Shown: positions 10,330 through 19,488 of the stretch, piece after piece
Layout of the letters: each line of letters begins with the position of its first letter
Numbering within the stretch: position 1 is the first letter of the stretch
Origin: Bog-159 sp963738345
GTDB taxonomy: Bacteria; Acidobacteriota; Terriglobia; Bryobacterales; Bryobacteraceae
Direction of reading: 5' to 3'
Assembly (NCBI GenBank): GCA_963738345.1
Contig: CAVTWI010000002.1
Span: 4,154,001 to 4,218,000 of the forward strand
Length of the DNA stretch: 64,000 bases
Made by a program: the position numbers and the translations under genes
The notes under the pieces: model-generated
Told to the model about the DNA's origin: nothing
The model's database searches: none
What the model saw: the letters and a program-made list of their open reading frames with translations, nothing else

Positions 10330-10995
10330 GTGACTGCGAAATCCACGGAGGCCGTCGACGATTACCTCAAAGCGATTCTGGAACTGAGCGGTCCCTCCGG
10401 CGAACGGGTCACCAGCAACGCTTTGGCGGCCCACTTAGAGGTGCGAGCGGCCTCGGTTACCGGAATGCTCCAGAAGCTTGCCGGCGAGCGGCCATCGTTT
10501 GTGAAATACGAGAAGCACCATGGAGTCGTGCTCACAGAACTGGGTAAGCGGCGGGCTCTGGAGATTCAGCGCCATCATCGCCTGCTCGAACGATTCCTGC
10601 ACGATGTGCTCGATTTTTCCTGGGATGAAGTGCACGACGAAGCGGAACGTTTGGAGCACTATATCTCGGAACGCCTGGAAGACCGGATCGCCGCGAAATT
10701 AGGCGATCCTGAAACCGATCCGCACGGCCACATCATTCCGGAAAAAGACGGAGTAGTTGTAGAACGCCAGGAAGTCGCTCTTTCGAAGTGGCCCTGCGGA
10801 GTGCCTGCCGTGATCAGCAGCGTTTCAGACCGTGATCCACAAGCCCTGCGTGAAATGAAGCGCATGGGATTGATGCCCGGAACCACCGTGCTGGTTGAGC
10901 CTGGAACGCGCCACGCCTCGCTGGTCGTGCGTATTGGAGAGAGAGAACCCTTACGCCTCCGACGCGAGCTCGCCTCCGAAATTAGGGTTACTTAA
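10330..10995 (+). CDS. DtxR/MntR-family metal-dependent transcriptional regulator, MntR-like
   Basis: This 221-aa cytoplasmic repressor has an N-terminal winged helix (about residues 5-70), a metal-binding and dimerisation domain (about 75-120) and a C-terminal FeoA/SH3-like domain (about 150-220). By alignment of motifs, the metal ligands are Asp11, His83, Glu106, Glu109 and His110. Asp and Glu stand where iron-type DtxR uses Met and Cys, which is the arrangement of manganese-type MntR; Glu11 of B. subtilis MntR is replaced by Lys here. The start is GTG. It is divergently transcribed from a TonB receptor gene across a palindromic operator, suggesting that it represses that receptor and itself. 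Confidence 0.85.
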   Translation: MTAKSTEAVDDYLKAILELSGPSGERVTSNALAAHLEVRAASVTGMLQKLAGERPSFVKYEKHHGVVLTELGKRRALEIQRHHRLLERFLHDVLDFSWDEVHDEAERLEHYISERLEDRIAAKLGDPETDPHGHIIPEKDGVVVERQEVALSKWPCGVPAVISSVSDRDPQALREMKRMGLMPGTTVLVEPGTRHASLVVRIGEREPLRLRRELASEIRVT

Positions 10996-11032
10996 CTGTG
11001 GCGATTATGAATCGCTCCGCGGATACCCTGCT

Positions 11033-13669
11033 CTACTCGGATCGGAGAGCTTTCATTGGATCTAACCGGGAAGCACGCCATGCGGGAGCCAGGCAGGCCA
11101 GAACCGCAACCGCGAGCAGCGTTGCAATCACGCCGGAGAGAACCATAGGATCGAGAGGCTTCGTTCCGAAAAGCATCGACTGTAGGATCCGTGTCGCCGC
11201 GAAGCTCATCACCAAACCAAGGCCCAGGCCGAACAGCGCTGGCCGCAGGCCATCCATCAGCATCAACTGCAAAAGCTGATCTCGTTGCGCGCCGAGCGCT
11301 ATGCGGATTCCCAGTTCCGAGGTCCGCTGAGTGGTAAGGTACGATAACACGCCGTACAATCCCACCGAAGCAAGGATCAGCGACAAGATGGCAAAAGCCA
11401 GCACGAGGGTTGCGCTCAGGCTCGCATTCACCAGGGACGCGCCAATGATCTGGTTGATGGTGAGCACATTCGAGATCGGGAGTTCAGGATCGAGCGACGC
11501 GATCTGTTTTTGCAGCGGCAGCGAAAATTGCAATGGGTCCGTTGCGGTGTGAACCGTGAGCGTCGCATCGCTACGGCCCTCAAGGATGGGGAAATATATT
11601 GTGGCTTTCGGCTCTTTGCCCACTTGGTACAGGGTGTCGCCGGCGACGCCCACAATCTCCCAATCCGTCAGGCTAGGCGCTCCATCGTGGGCGCGTCCTG
11701 GAATGTGCAAATGCTTGCCGATAGGATCTTCGCCTGCGAAATATTGCTGAACGAGTTGACGGCTCACGATCACCTTGTACGAGCGCTCCACACGTTCGTG
11801 GCTGGTAAAGAACCGTCCGCTCACGAGCGGAATTCCGAGCGCGCTGAAATAGCCTGGATCGACCCAGCGGGTCAGCGCGCCGGGCAAGTGTTCGCTTGTG
11901 TTGAGCGGAGCATGCTCCTTCACCGTGAATTCGTCGGTACCCCAGTATCCTGTTCCCGGAACCGTGGTTCCCAATGCCGCGCCGAGAACTCCGGGCATAG
12001 CTTTCACTGGCGCCAGCAGCCCTTCGTTGAATGCGTTTCGCTTCTCCGGGGTGTCGTACCTCTTGCCGGGCAGGTTGTATTGCAAAGTGAGCGTGTTGTT
12101 TACTACGCACCCGATATTGGCGGCACGCAATTGCATAAAACTCTTGACCAGCAGCCCGGCAGCCACCAGCAGCACCACGGTGATTCCAATCTCCGCCGTG
12201 AGCAGCGACTTTCTGAGCGCGGTGCGCGAAACGCTGCTCGAGCCGGTCCGTACCGAGGTTTGCAGGGCATTCAGCATTGACTTGCCTGTTGAGGAAAGCG
12301 TGGGCAGCAAGCCTGCAATCAGCGCCGCAGCGAACATAAGCGCGCAGGCAAACGCAATTACCCCGCCGTCGATGCGAATGCCCTGTGCGGTGGGCAGGTC
12401 CTTCCACGTTTTCGCCAGCCACTCAGTGGAGCCCAATGACAGCAGAAGCCCGCCCACACCGCCGGCGGCGCAAATCAGAACACTCTCGGCCATCTGCTCG
12501 CGAATCAGGGTGGCCCGCGGAGCGCCGAGGGCGCTTCGTATCGCGACTTCCTTCTGCCGCGCCGCGCCCCGCGCCACCAGCAGGTTGGCCACATTGAGGC
12601 AGCCAATAAGCAGCATGCAACCAACTGCGGAAAGCATCAACATCAGCGGCTTCTTCACATCTCCGGCGAGATCCTCGTTCAGCGAGCGCGAAACAACATC
12701 TTCAGCCACCGGATCGTGCGGATACTGCAAATGATTCTGGTATTGTATGGCGCCAACCTGCGCGATCGCGCTGGCCAGGCTTACGTCTGGGCGGAGTCTT
12801 GCCACCACCTGGCTCCCATGCCAGTCATGATGCTGAAGCATCTCAGGGCTGGCATCGGCCTTGTAGGGAACCCATAGCTGAATTCGGGCATCGGGATAAG
12901 TGAACCACGAGGGCAGCACGCCGACCACTGTGTAGGGTGTGCCGTCAAGGTGAATCTGTCCCCCCACAATCTGCGCGTCGCCTGCAAACCGCCTCTCAAA
13001 CAGGCCCCAGGTCAACATCACCACGGCGCTGCCGCCCTGATCGTCCGCCTCCGTAAACTGCCTGCCCTGCGCCGGCTGCACTCCCAGCAGTGAAAACAGG
13101 TTCGAGGAACCTGCCTCGGCGCTAATCGACTCCGGCAATTCGTTGCGCACATCGGTGAGGTTGTACCCGGCAGGACGCATGATTGCCATGTCTGCAAAGC
13201 CGCGGGTCTTCGAGCGCCAGTCGTAGAAGTCGGCTGGCGCAACAGGGTGGTAGCTTAATTCCCCTCCCCGGAAGTGTTCGTACACCATCACCAGCCGTGC
13301 GGGGTCGCGAAAAGGCAGCGGCCGCAGCAGCACCGAACGCACAACGGTGAAAAGCGACGTGGCGGCGCCCAGGCACAAAGCCATGACCACAATCGCGATG
13401 ATCGAAAATCCCGGCGTGCGCCGCAACGTACGAAAGGCGTATTTTACGTCGCGGGCGATACCTGCCAACCGTTGGGGAGTGTTTTGCATCCACAGCGATT
13501 CGCGCACCTGTTGTGCGTTGCCAAATTTCAGCCGGGCCTGTCGCCGGGCTTCGTCGGGTGTCAGGCCGCGGGCCTCATTGCCGGCAGTCTCTTCCGTCAG
13601 AAAAGCCTCGATCTCGTCCTGCAACTCGGCGTCGGAGCGTTTGCGGTGGAGGAATCTCATCCAGCTCAT
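11033..13669 (-). CDS. ADOP-type ABC transporter permease (MacB/FtsX family)
   Basis: This 878-aa protein has the acidobacterial duplicated orphan permease layout. A short soluble N-terminus (RKRSDAELQDEIEAFL) is followed by two MacB-PCD/FtsX units, each with a large extracytoplasmic domain and transmembrane helices. The hallmark ARGAARQKEVAIRSALGA and LTTQRTSELGIRIALGA segments are present, and it ends in LDPMKALRSE. The ATG at 13669 overlaps the stop of padR (ATGA), indicating translational coupling. No ATP-binding subunit is encoded nearby, as is usual for these orphan permeases, so the exported substrate is unknown. Its last 550 bp are duplicated at 6247-6797. Confidence 0.9.
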   Translation of the reverse strand: MSWMRFLHRKRSDAELQDEIEAFLTEETAGNEARGLTPDEARRQARLKFGNAQQVRESLWMQNTPQRLAGIARDVKYAFRTLRRTPGFSIIAIVVMALCLGAATSLFTVVRSVLLRPLPFRDPARLVMVYEHFRGGELSYHPVAPADFYDWRSKTRGFADMAIMRPAGYNLTDVRNELPESISAEAGSSNLFSLLGVQPAQGRQFTEADDQGGSAVVMLTWGLFERRFAGDAQIVGGQIHLDGTPYTVVGVLPSWFTYPDARIQLWVPYKADASPEMLQHHDWHGSQVVARLRPDVSLASAIAQVGAIQYQNHLQYPHDPVAEDVVSRSLNEDLAGDVKKPLMLMLSAVGCMLLIGCLNVANLLVARGAARQKEVAIRSALGAPRATLIREQMAESVLICAAGGVGGLLLSLGSTEWLAKTWKDLPTAQGIRIDGGVIAFACALMFAAALIAGLLPTLSSTGKSMLNALQTSVRTGSSSVSRTALRKSLLTAEIGITVVLLVAAGLLVKSFMQLRAANIGCVVNNTLTLQYNLPGKRYDTPEKRNAFNEGLLAPVKAMPGVLGAALGTTVPGTGYWGTDEFTVKEHAPLNTSEHLPGALTRWVDPGYFSALGIPLVSGRFFTSHERVERSYKVIVSRQLVQQYFAGEDPIGKHLHIPGRAHDGAPSLTDWEIVGVAGDTLYQVGKEPKATIYFPILEGRSDATLTVHTATDPLQFSLPLQKQIASLDPELPISNVLTINQIIGASLVNASLSATLVLAFAILSLILASVGLYGVLSYLTTQRTSELGIRIALGAQRDQLLQLMLMDGLRPALFGLGLGLVMSFAATRILQSMLFGTKPLDPMVLSGVIATLLAVAVLACLAPAWRASRLDPMKALRSE

Positions 13670-14031
13670 TGCGCACCGCATTCTACACCCATCACAAGGC
13701 CAATTGCGCGGGTCATTTGCCGCCAGCGGCTGGTTTCGCGAACCAACTGCTTACGGCCTTCGGCGGTCAACCGGTAGAACTTGGCCTTGCGATTGTTTTC
13801 GCTCGCACCCCAATGGGAGGAAACCCACCTTCGGTCCTCGAGTCTGTGCAGCGCGGGATACAGAGAGCCTTGCTCCACCTCCAGAAGATCCTCAGAGGTG
13901 CGCTCAATGACTTTTGCGATGGTATGCCCGTGTGCATCACCGCCGACAAGGGTCCGCAGGATCATCATGTCCAGGGTCCCCTTGAACATTTCGTTGTTGG
14001 ATGGCTTCTTCTTGGGCACCGGCCTCTCCAC
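13666..14031 (-). CDS. PadR-family transcriptional regulator
   Basis: The 121-aa protein has the PadR winged helix: GTLDMMILRTL at residues 18-28, the EQGSLYPALHRLE recognition region near 53-65, and a following wing that ends in FYRLTAEGRKQL. A short C-terminal helix probably dimerises. The start is GTG at 14031; an internal ATG at residue 15 is an alternative. The stop overlaps the start of the ADOP permease, a pairing very common in Acidobacteria in which PadR is thought to control the permease. An inverted repeat around its promoter may be its own operator. Confidence 0.88.
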   Translation of the reverse strand: MERPVPKKKPSNNEMFKGTLDMMILRTLVGGDAHGHTIAKVIERTSEDLLEVEQGSLYPALHRLEDRRWVSSHWGASENNRKAKFYRLTAEGRKQLVRETSRWRQMTRAIGLVMGVECGAQ

Positions 14032-14074
14032 TAGAAGTTCTATGCAAAGAAATAGTATACCACTCGGACTTCTA
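14032..14074 (-). promoter_or_regulatory. padR promoter flanked by an inverted repeat
   Basis: On the minus strand an extended -10 (TGGTATACT, at about 14054-14062) lies about 22 bp before the padR start. A 7-bp inverted repeat (TAGAAGT at 14032-14038, ACTTCTA at 14068-14074) brackets it, the expected position for an autoregulatory operator. No good -35 is seen. Confidence 0.45.
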
Positions 14075-14207
14075 TGGGAAGAAACTACTCGAGTTCGCCG
14101 CTCGCGGCTCGACGGATCTGGGCCATGCCTGTAATCGAATCGTTACCCCCGCCGGGTGCGACTCCCTCAATTTCACACTTGACATCGACGGGCAAATCCA
14201 CTACCGT

Positions 14208-14561
14208 ATGGTTGTGGATAGATTAGGTACAACATTTGCTGCTTTGTCTGATCCAACCCGGCGGGGGATGATCGAACGACTCTCACATGGTCCTGCCTCT
14301 GTGCATGGCTTGACGGAACCGTTTGCACTCTCGCAGCAGATGATTTCCAAACATATTGCGTACCTGGTGCGGGCGCGGATTGTGATCAAGACGAAGCGTG
14401 GGCGAGAGAGTGTGTGCACACTCAGGCCAGAGGCGATCAAGACAGTCAGCGACTGGGCGGCTTATTATCGCCGATTCTGGGAGGAGAGTTTCGACAAGTT
14501 GGATGCAGTTGTGAATCAAATGAAAAAGAGTGAGGTCATAGATGATAAAAAACACGGGTAA
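14208..14561 (+). CDS. ArsR-family transcriptional regulator
   Basis: This 117-aa winged-helix protein begins VDRLGTTFAALSDPTRRGMIERLSHG, the typical start of ArsR/SmtB regulators that accompany SRPBCC proteins. The recognition helix is near residues 43-58 (LSQQMISKHIAYLVRAR). No cysteine metal-binding motif is visible, so metal sensing is not supported. The ATG at 14208 is the first start consistent with family length; the frame extends further upstream without similarity. A perfect TTGACA lies at 14179-14184. The 3' end overlaps the next gene by 20 bp. Confidence 0.85.
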   Translation: MVVDRLGTTFAALSDPTRRGMIERLSHGPASVHGLTEPFALSQQMISKHIAYLVRARIVIKTKRGRESVCTLRPEAIKTVSDWAAYYRRFWEESFDKLDAVVNQMKKSEVIDDKKHG

Positions 14562-15060
14562 CGAAGCAGCGCGGATGGTTGTCACACGAGTTTTCGATGC
14601 TCCACGCGAATTGGTTTGGAGGGCCTGGACAGACCCGAAATACGTGATGCAATGGTGGGGACCGAAGGGTTTTACTGCGCCTTTCTGCAAGATTGATTTT
14701 CGCGTCGGAGGAAAATTTCTCTGCTGCATGAGAACGCCGGACGGGCAGGAGTTCTGGAATGCTGGTGAATACCACGAGATTGTTCCGCATGAGAAGATCG
14801 TTTCCTCCATGTACTTCTCCGATCCGGAGGGAAACAAGGTCGAAGCGGCGGAATATGGAATCGAACATGAGGCTATCGCCGATGCGTACGACGTAGTTAC
14901 CTTTGAGGATTTGGGAAACGGCCAGACGAAGCTCACCTTCATTGGCAACGAAACCATGGAGCATGCCAAAGATAGCGGTCAGTTCGAAGGCTGGGTCGAG
15001 ATACTCGATAAAGTTGACGCAGTTGTTGCGCGGCTAGTGCAGGAGAAACAAGCAGTTTGA
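14542..15060 (+). CDS. SRPBCC / AHSA1-domain protein
   Basis: The 172-aa protein has the Activator-of-Hsp90-ATPase-like START fold. Its markers are VTRVFDAPRELVWRAWTDP at the start, WWGPKGFTAPFCKIDFRVGGKF in the first third and a C-terminal helix (GWVEILDKVDAVVARL). Such proteins bind small hydrophobic ligands, and the ligand here is unknown. It overlaps the ArsR gene by 20 bp and is probably co-transcribed and translationally coupled with it. Confidence 0.86.
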   Translation: MIKNTGNEAARMVVTRVFDAPRELVWRAWTDPKYVMQWWGPKGFTAPFCKIDFRVGGKFLCCMRTPDGQEFWNAGEYHEIVPHEKIVSSMYFSDPEGNKVEAAEYGIEHEAIADAYDVVTFEDLGNGQTKLTFIGNETMEHAKDSGQFEGWVEILDKVDAVVARLVQEKQAV

Positions 15061-15421
15061 GGTTTTGATGAGTAAGCCTCGCACACGCCTGTGGCCAAGA
15101 CCCGAGTTGCTCATTCTGGCTCGACGCAGGTGAGATTTCCGGTGGTTGCCGGCAACACTAAGGGACGTTTGCTAAGTGCTTCTACGAGTGGAGCGTTATC
15201 CGCTCGGAGCAGGCGTCCCACGTTGTTCGAGTCGTCAAGTAGATTGCAGGCAGATGGGCAATCACGGGTACGCTTGCTGTGGCATCTCCTCCAAGGGGAT
15301 CCTCTAAGCAACCGTGGGACCGCCGGCGGGCGCAGCGTGATACATTCTCGCTTCGATTATCAATGGTCCCGTCTGATTCTGTCACTCCTCCGCCGCTGCG
15401 CCTGGGCCCTGTGGAGGCGCC
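15061..15421. other. Intergenic region without recognised gene
   Basis: In 361 bp I see no convincing coding sequence, tRNA or terminator. Only a ribosome binding site (GGAGG, ending 5 bp before the next start) is clear at the right end. Confidence 0.5.
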
Positions 15422-17443
15422 ATGAACCTAGCCGATCGTAAACCGGTCGTTTTCGCTGTCGTCGCCGCCTTTCTCCTGGTCATCTTCCTACAAATGTTTC
15501 TGATGGCCCGCGCTAACTCGGCGACTTTTGACGAGCCCTTTCATGTTTATTCCGGCTACCTTCAATGGAAGCACGGCTATGTCACGCTGAATCCACCCCT
15601 GATCACGCGCCTAATCACACTGCCGCTGATCGGCATGAACTTGCCGGAACCGCCAATCCCACGGCTGCCGTACGAGCCGTTGGGGTTTCAGGGCGGCAAG
15701 GCTCTCGTCTTCCAGAACGACACGGACATCATCATGTTCCGCGCCCGCATGGCGGATTCGGTTTTCACGCTCCTGCTGGCAATTCTTATCTTTGCCGCCG
15801 CGCGGGAAATGTTCGGTCTAGGCGCCGGATTCGTCGCCCTCGGACTTATCGCGTTCGACCCCACGCTCATGGGCCATTCGGCGCTGACGACACTGGATTC
15901 GGGCAACGCCTTCTTCATGTTCTGGGCCATGTATGCCTTCTATCGCTATGTAAAATTCCCTGGGGTGTGGCGCCTCGCCGGGACCGGGGTGGTCGTGGGC
16001 CTCGCCCTCGCAGCCAAGCACAGTTCCATCCTGTTGCTTCCCACGCTTGTGCTCCTCGCCGCCTTCGAGCTCCTGTGGCCAAAGAAGCTCGCACCCGATG
16101 TTCCACCGGTCCCGGCTGCGCGCCACGCCTGGCGCCTGGCGATTGCATTGGCGGCGATAGGCGCAATCTCCATAATGATCCTCTGGGCCGCCTACGGCTT
16201 CCGCTACGCCCAAGCCGACGCAGTGCCGTTCGATCCTCCCATGGCGGCGCAACTCAGCCGCGTACCGAGCGCGCTTAACGCCAAGGTGCTCGCGGAGGTC
16301 GATAAGCTACACCTGCTGCCCGCACCCTATACCTACGCCTTCGCCTACATTCTTTCTCAGGCCAATTCGTTCACCAGCTATATCCTGGGCGTGGTCCACC
16401 CGCACGCGGTCTGGTTCTTTTTCCCGGTCACCATGCTCATTAAGTCGAGCCTCCCCTTTCTCATCCTGCTCGCGATCGGCGCGTGGGCGGTCATTTCCGG
16501 CAAACTACGGCTCTCCCGGGAAATTCTCTATACGGTAACTCCCGCCGTAGTCTACATGGCGTTCGCCATGACCGGCGGCATGAATATCGGCGTGCGGCAC
16601 ATCCTACCCGTCTATGTCTTCCTCGCGGTTCCCATCGCCGGGGCTGCCTGGGCTTTGGCAGTGCGCGATCGCCGCTGGCTTTACGCCGTGGTTTTGCTGC
16701 TGATGTTTCAAGCCGTGTCGGTCCTTCATGCGTTCCCCGATTACATAGCGTATACGAACGAGGCCTTCGGCGGCCCGGCTAACGCCTACAAGTATGTCAG
16801 CGACTCCAGCGCAGATTGGGGACAGCAGCTCAAATCCGTCAAGCGCTATCTCGATATGCGCGGCGTCAAGAAGTGCTGGTTCGCCTATTTCAGCCAGTTC
16901 GTGGTGGACCCCGCCTCGTACGGCATTCCTTGCGCGCCATTGTACACGGCCGAGGTGCCGTCCGCGGACACCCCGCCCGCCATCGACGGACCCGTGCTCA
17001 TCAGTTCCGGGGTTCTTTCCGGCTTTGAAACAGGCGTGGGCCCTCTCAACCCGTACGGAAAGTTTCAGAGTCTGAAGCCGGCGGCGATCATTGACTACGG
17101 CGTCTTCGTCTACGACGGCCATTTCGATATCCCTCTGGCCGCGGCGCTGAGCCTCGACGCGAAAGCGCAGGCGCTCCTCAGTCAAGGAAATGTCCCAGCA
17201 GCCCTTGCCTTGGCGCAACAGGCATTAGCGCAAGCGCCAGACTCGGCCGAAGTGAACCAGGAACTGGGGCAGATTCTCGACGCCAACGGCCAATCCGAAG
17301 CTGCCAACCAGTACTACAAAAGGGCGCTCGCGGTTGCGCAGGCCGAGCAACCGGCATTCCAGGCCGCCCGCATCGATGCGTTGGAAAACAGGATCAACAG
17401 CAAGAAGCTGGACACGGGGGGCGGGGGACGCGGAATCAAGTGA
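15422..17443 (+). CDS. GT-C (PMT/ArnT-like) membrane glycosyltransferase with C-terminal TPR
   Basis: The 673-aa protein has about ten hydrophobic segments spread over residues 8-450. An Asp-Glu motif (FDEPFH) near 38-43 sits in the first periplasmic loop, where GT-C enzymes hold their catalytic acid. These enzymes move sugars from polyprenyl phosphates to acceptors on the outer face of the membrane. After a soluble domain, residues 570-650 form one or two TPR-like helical pairs (GNVPAALALAQQALAQAPDS). The ATG follows GGAGG with 4-nt spacing. The sugar and acceptor are unknown. Confidence 0.8.
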   Translation: MNLADRKPVVFAVVAAFLLVIFLQMFLMARANSATFDEPFHVYSGYLQWKHGYVTLNPPLITRLITLPLIGMNLPEPPIPRLPYEPLGFQGGKALVFQNDTDIIMFRARMADSVFTLLLAILIFAAAREMFGLGAGFVALGLIAFDPTLMGHSALTTLDSGNAFFMFWAMYAFYRYVKFPGVWRLAGTGVVVGLALAAKHSSILLLPTLVLLAAFELLWPKKLAPDVPPVPAARHAWRLAIALAAIGAISIMILWAAYGFRYAQADAVPFDPPMAAQLSRVPSALNAKVLAEVDKLHLLPAPYTYAFAYILSQANSFTSYILGVVHPHAVWFFFPVTMLIKSSLPFLILLAIGAWAVISGKLRLSREILYTVTPAVVYMAFAMTGGMNIGVRHILPVYVFLAVPIAGAAWALAVRDRRWLYAVVLLLMFQAVSVLHAFPDYIAYTNEAFGGPANAYKYVSDSSADWGQQLKSVKRYLDMRGVKKCWFAYFSQFVVDPASYGIPCAPLYTAEVPSADTPPAIDGPVLISSGVLSGFETGVGPLNPYGKFQSLKPAAIIDYGVFVYDGHFDIPLAAALSLDAKAQALLSQGNVPAALALAQQALAQAPDSAEVNQELGQILDANGQSEAANQYYKRALAVAQAEQPAFQAARIDALENRINSKKLDTGGGGRGIK

Positions 17444-17486
17444 ATTCGACGCAACTGGCGCAACCGGTTTGCGCTCCTGCGAGCCG

Positions 17487-17906
17487 CTACCGGCGGCTAT
17501 GGTCCACGGGGAATCCACCGAGCTGCGCTAACAGAGACAGCGAGTCTGTTACGCTCCATCGTTCGACGCACTTTTGATCCTCGAACCGGAGAATTGTCAT
17601 CCCTGGAATTCGGACAAACCGTCCAGTCGGCTCGATCCCCAGAAACGGCTGGGTGTGCGTACCCACCATTGCAAAGCGTAGAATGACTTTGTCTTCAGTT
17701 TCGATCAAATCCTCTGCAATGACACGGGCGTCCGGGAACACTGACCAGAGTCCGGTATAGTAACCTTTAAGACTGTCGAGTCCCGGCTCTACGCCAGGAT
17801 ATCCATGCAGGATAACCTTCTCCGAATACAAGTCAAAGTATCGCTCACGGCGGCGGGGATCAGCGAAACACACGAGAGCGCCTTCGACAATGTCTCTGTT
17901 TGACAT
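17487..17906 (-). CDS. SnoaL-like / ester cyclase family protein
   Basis: This 139-aa protein shows the SnoaL-like cone-fold pattern: GVEPGLDSLKGYYTGLWSVFPDARVIAEDLI, then a hydrophobic strand and FLGIEPTGRFVRIPGMTILRFEDQK, ending in a helix. Family members are small cyclases, isomerases or binding proteins. The catalytic role here cannot be stated. The ATG at 17906 is chosen because similarity begins there (MSNRDIVEG); the reading frame upstream is antisense to the VOC gene and shows no homology. Confidence 0.75.
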   Translation of the reverse strand: MSNRDIVEGALVCFADPRRRERYFDLYSEKVILHGYPGVEPGLDSLKGYYTGLWSVFPDARVIAEDLIETEDKVILRFAMVGTHTQPFLGIEPTGRFVRIPGMTILRFEDQKCVERWSVTDSLSLLAQLGGFPVDHSRR

Positions 17907-18083
17907 GACGTTGATTATACTGCCGGTCTTTCCGACGATATTTCCGCTATTTGGCGACTCAGGTTCCGACTGCGTAACGTAGCCGGATTCAGCCGTCACA
18001 CTTGCATCAATAGGCGCTCGCTCGAATGCCCTGCCCTTGGGCTGGGCGCGCCAGGTGTACGATATTGAAATTGGAGTCGTCAA

Positions 18084-18530
18084 ATGAGCAGCGTACAAAT
18101 CGAGCAGAAGAGCTATGAGATGCCCCCGAAGGAGGGGATCAGCATCGCACATTTTCTCACCGTCGCCGACATCGAGAGATCGGCTCGCTATTACGAAAAG
18201 GTCTTCGGCGCCCGCATTCTGAGCTTGGGCGACGGCAACGCGCCTGCGTACCTTCAGCTTGCGAATATCTGGATGATTCTGAATGTTGGAGGCGGGCCGA
18301 CCCCGGATAAGCCTACAGTAACGCTCAGCGTCCCCGACCCGAATCACATCAACAGCTTTATGAATTTCCGCGTTGCGGATATTCATGCTTGTTATGAATT
18401 ATGGAAAAGTCGAGGGGCGGAGTTCATCACGGCGCCGATCCCGAAATACGGCGAGACGCGCTGCTACATCCGCGATCCTGACGGATATATTATCGAGGTC
18501 GGACAGAGCACTGACCTCACATACGGCTGA
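18084..18530 (+). CDS. VOC (glyoxalase/bleomycin-resistance) family protein
   Basis: The 148-aa protein fits a single VOC module pair. The first half contains AHFLTVADIERSARYYEKVFGARIL and the second half ends with YIRDPDGYIIEVGQ, the classic glyoxalase-superfamily finish with Glu as a possible metal ligand. Metal-dependent enzymes and simple binding proteins share this fold, so no substrate is proposed. It is followed by two small genes on the same strand with short spacing. Confidence 0.85.
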   Translation: MSSVQIEQKSYEMPPKEGISIAHFLTVADIERSARYYEKVFGARILSLGDGNAPAYLQLANIWMILNVGGGPTPDKPTVTLSVPDPNHINSFMNFRVADIHACYELWKSRGAEFITAPIPKYGETRCYIRDPDGYIIEVGQSTDLTYG

Positions 18531-18552
18531 GCGCCGGCACGGAACAAGCATA

Positions 18553-18960
18553 GTGCAAGTACAAGGCAGGCGCAGATTCTGGTGGACGCTACTGGCGGTG
18601 ATCATCGCTGCCGGACTTTTGTCACGATTGGTGCGCACTGGGTTCCGTCTGTTCGATAAGTACCTGGGAGATGCACTCTACGCCGCGATGGTTTACGTCC
18701 TCTTCCGACTGACTGGACGGATCACGCGCGTAGCGATGTGGGCGGCGGTAACGATGACCGCGATTGAGTTCTTCCAGTTGACGGGGATCCCTGCCGGTAT
18801 GCTGCGTAGCGGGCACATGGTTGTGCGCGTCTGCGCGCGGTTGATCGGGACGGAGTTTAGCTTGCGTGACTTGTTGGCCTACGCCGTCGGGATCGGGTTC
18901 CTCGCCGCCATCGAAAGGGCCGCTGGACGGGGCTCTCGAATCCAGTTTAAGCTGGGGTGA
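18553..18960 (+). CDS. DUF2809-family membrane protein
   Basis: The 135-aa protein has four hydrophobic segments, starting with WWTLLAVIIAAGLLSRL, and contains the GDALYAAMVY and FRLTGRITR stretches typical of DUF2809, including the IEFFQLTGIP motif. The function of this inner-membrane family is unknown. The GTG at 18553 places the first basic residues before the first helix. The stop overlaps the next gene's start region. Confidence 0.78.
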   Translation: MQVQGRRRFWWTLLAVIIAAGLLSRLVRTGFRLFDKYLGDALYAAMVYVLFRLTGRITRVAMWAAVTMTAIEFFQLTGIPAGMLRSGHMVVRVCARLIGTEFSLRDLLAYAVGIGFLAAIERAAGRGSRIQFKLG

Positions 18961-19472
18961 TGCGCTGGTATTTTGGTTGGGCCCTTTTGTGCGCGTCCGC
19001 GATACAGGCGGGCGGTGCGCCTGCGGGAGTAGAGAAACTGCTCCCTTACAAGGGAACGTGGAAGATTGAGACTGAGGAGTTCAACACCAAGTTCAGCAAG
19101 GCGGGAAAGGATTCCAGCACGCTGAAGAACGACTGCTGGTTGAGCGGCGATTACTTTGTGTGCAATCAGTATGTGAACGGGAAGTCGAAGAACCTGATCG
19201 TGTTCACTTACGATGCCAAGAGCGATAGCTATAACAGTTTTGCGATGCTTACTGCCGGGGGACCGGGCGGGAAAGGCAAACTGCTGATCAAGGATAATGT
19301 GTGGACGTTCCCGTGGGAACGCAAGGACAGCGGCAAGACCTACCATTTCCACGTGATCAACAAATTCACGGCACCGGGAACGATTGAATACCGGCAGGAG
19401 TTCTCCGAAGACCAAGTCACTTGGACGGTGACGGCGAAGGGCCTGGAGCACAAACTGGACAAGGCCCGGTAG
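18957..19472 (+). CDS. Small secreted DUF1579-like protein
   Basis: This 170-171-aa protein has a signal peptide (MRWYFGWALLCASAIQAGG) followed by one compact, probably lipocalin-like beta domain. Features such as LLPYKGTWKIETEEFNTKFS and SYNSFAMLTAGG resemble DUF1579-type proteins. No catalytic residues are recognisable. Either GTG 18957 or ATG 18960 can serve as start; both overlap the stop of the DUF2809 gene, so coupling is likely. Confidence 0.7.
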   Translation: MMRWYFGWALLCASAIQAGGAPAGVEKLLPYKGTWKIETEEFNTKFSKAGKDSSTLKNDCWLSGDYFVCNQYVNGKSKNLIVFTYDAKSDSYNSFAMLTAGGPGGKGKLLIKDNVWTFPWERKDSGKTYHFHVINKFTAPGTIEYRQEFSEDQVTWTVTAKGLEHKLDKAR

Positions 19473-19488
19473 CCCGGGCGTGGCGCAG

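Noticed and set aside
11001..11015. Small hairpin (GCGATT-ATG-AATCGC) between the metal regulator and the ADOP gene
   Set aside because: The 6-bp stem lacks a U-tract and is too weak to call a terminator.
17907..18386. N-terminal extension of the SnoaL-like protein
   Set aside because: It is antisense to the VOC gene and the homology starts only at ATG 17906.
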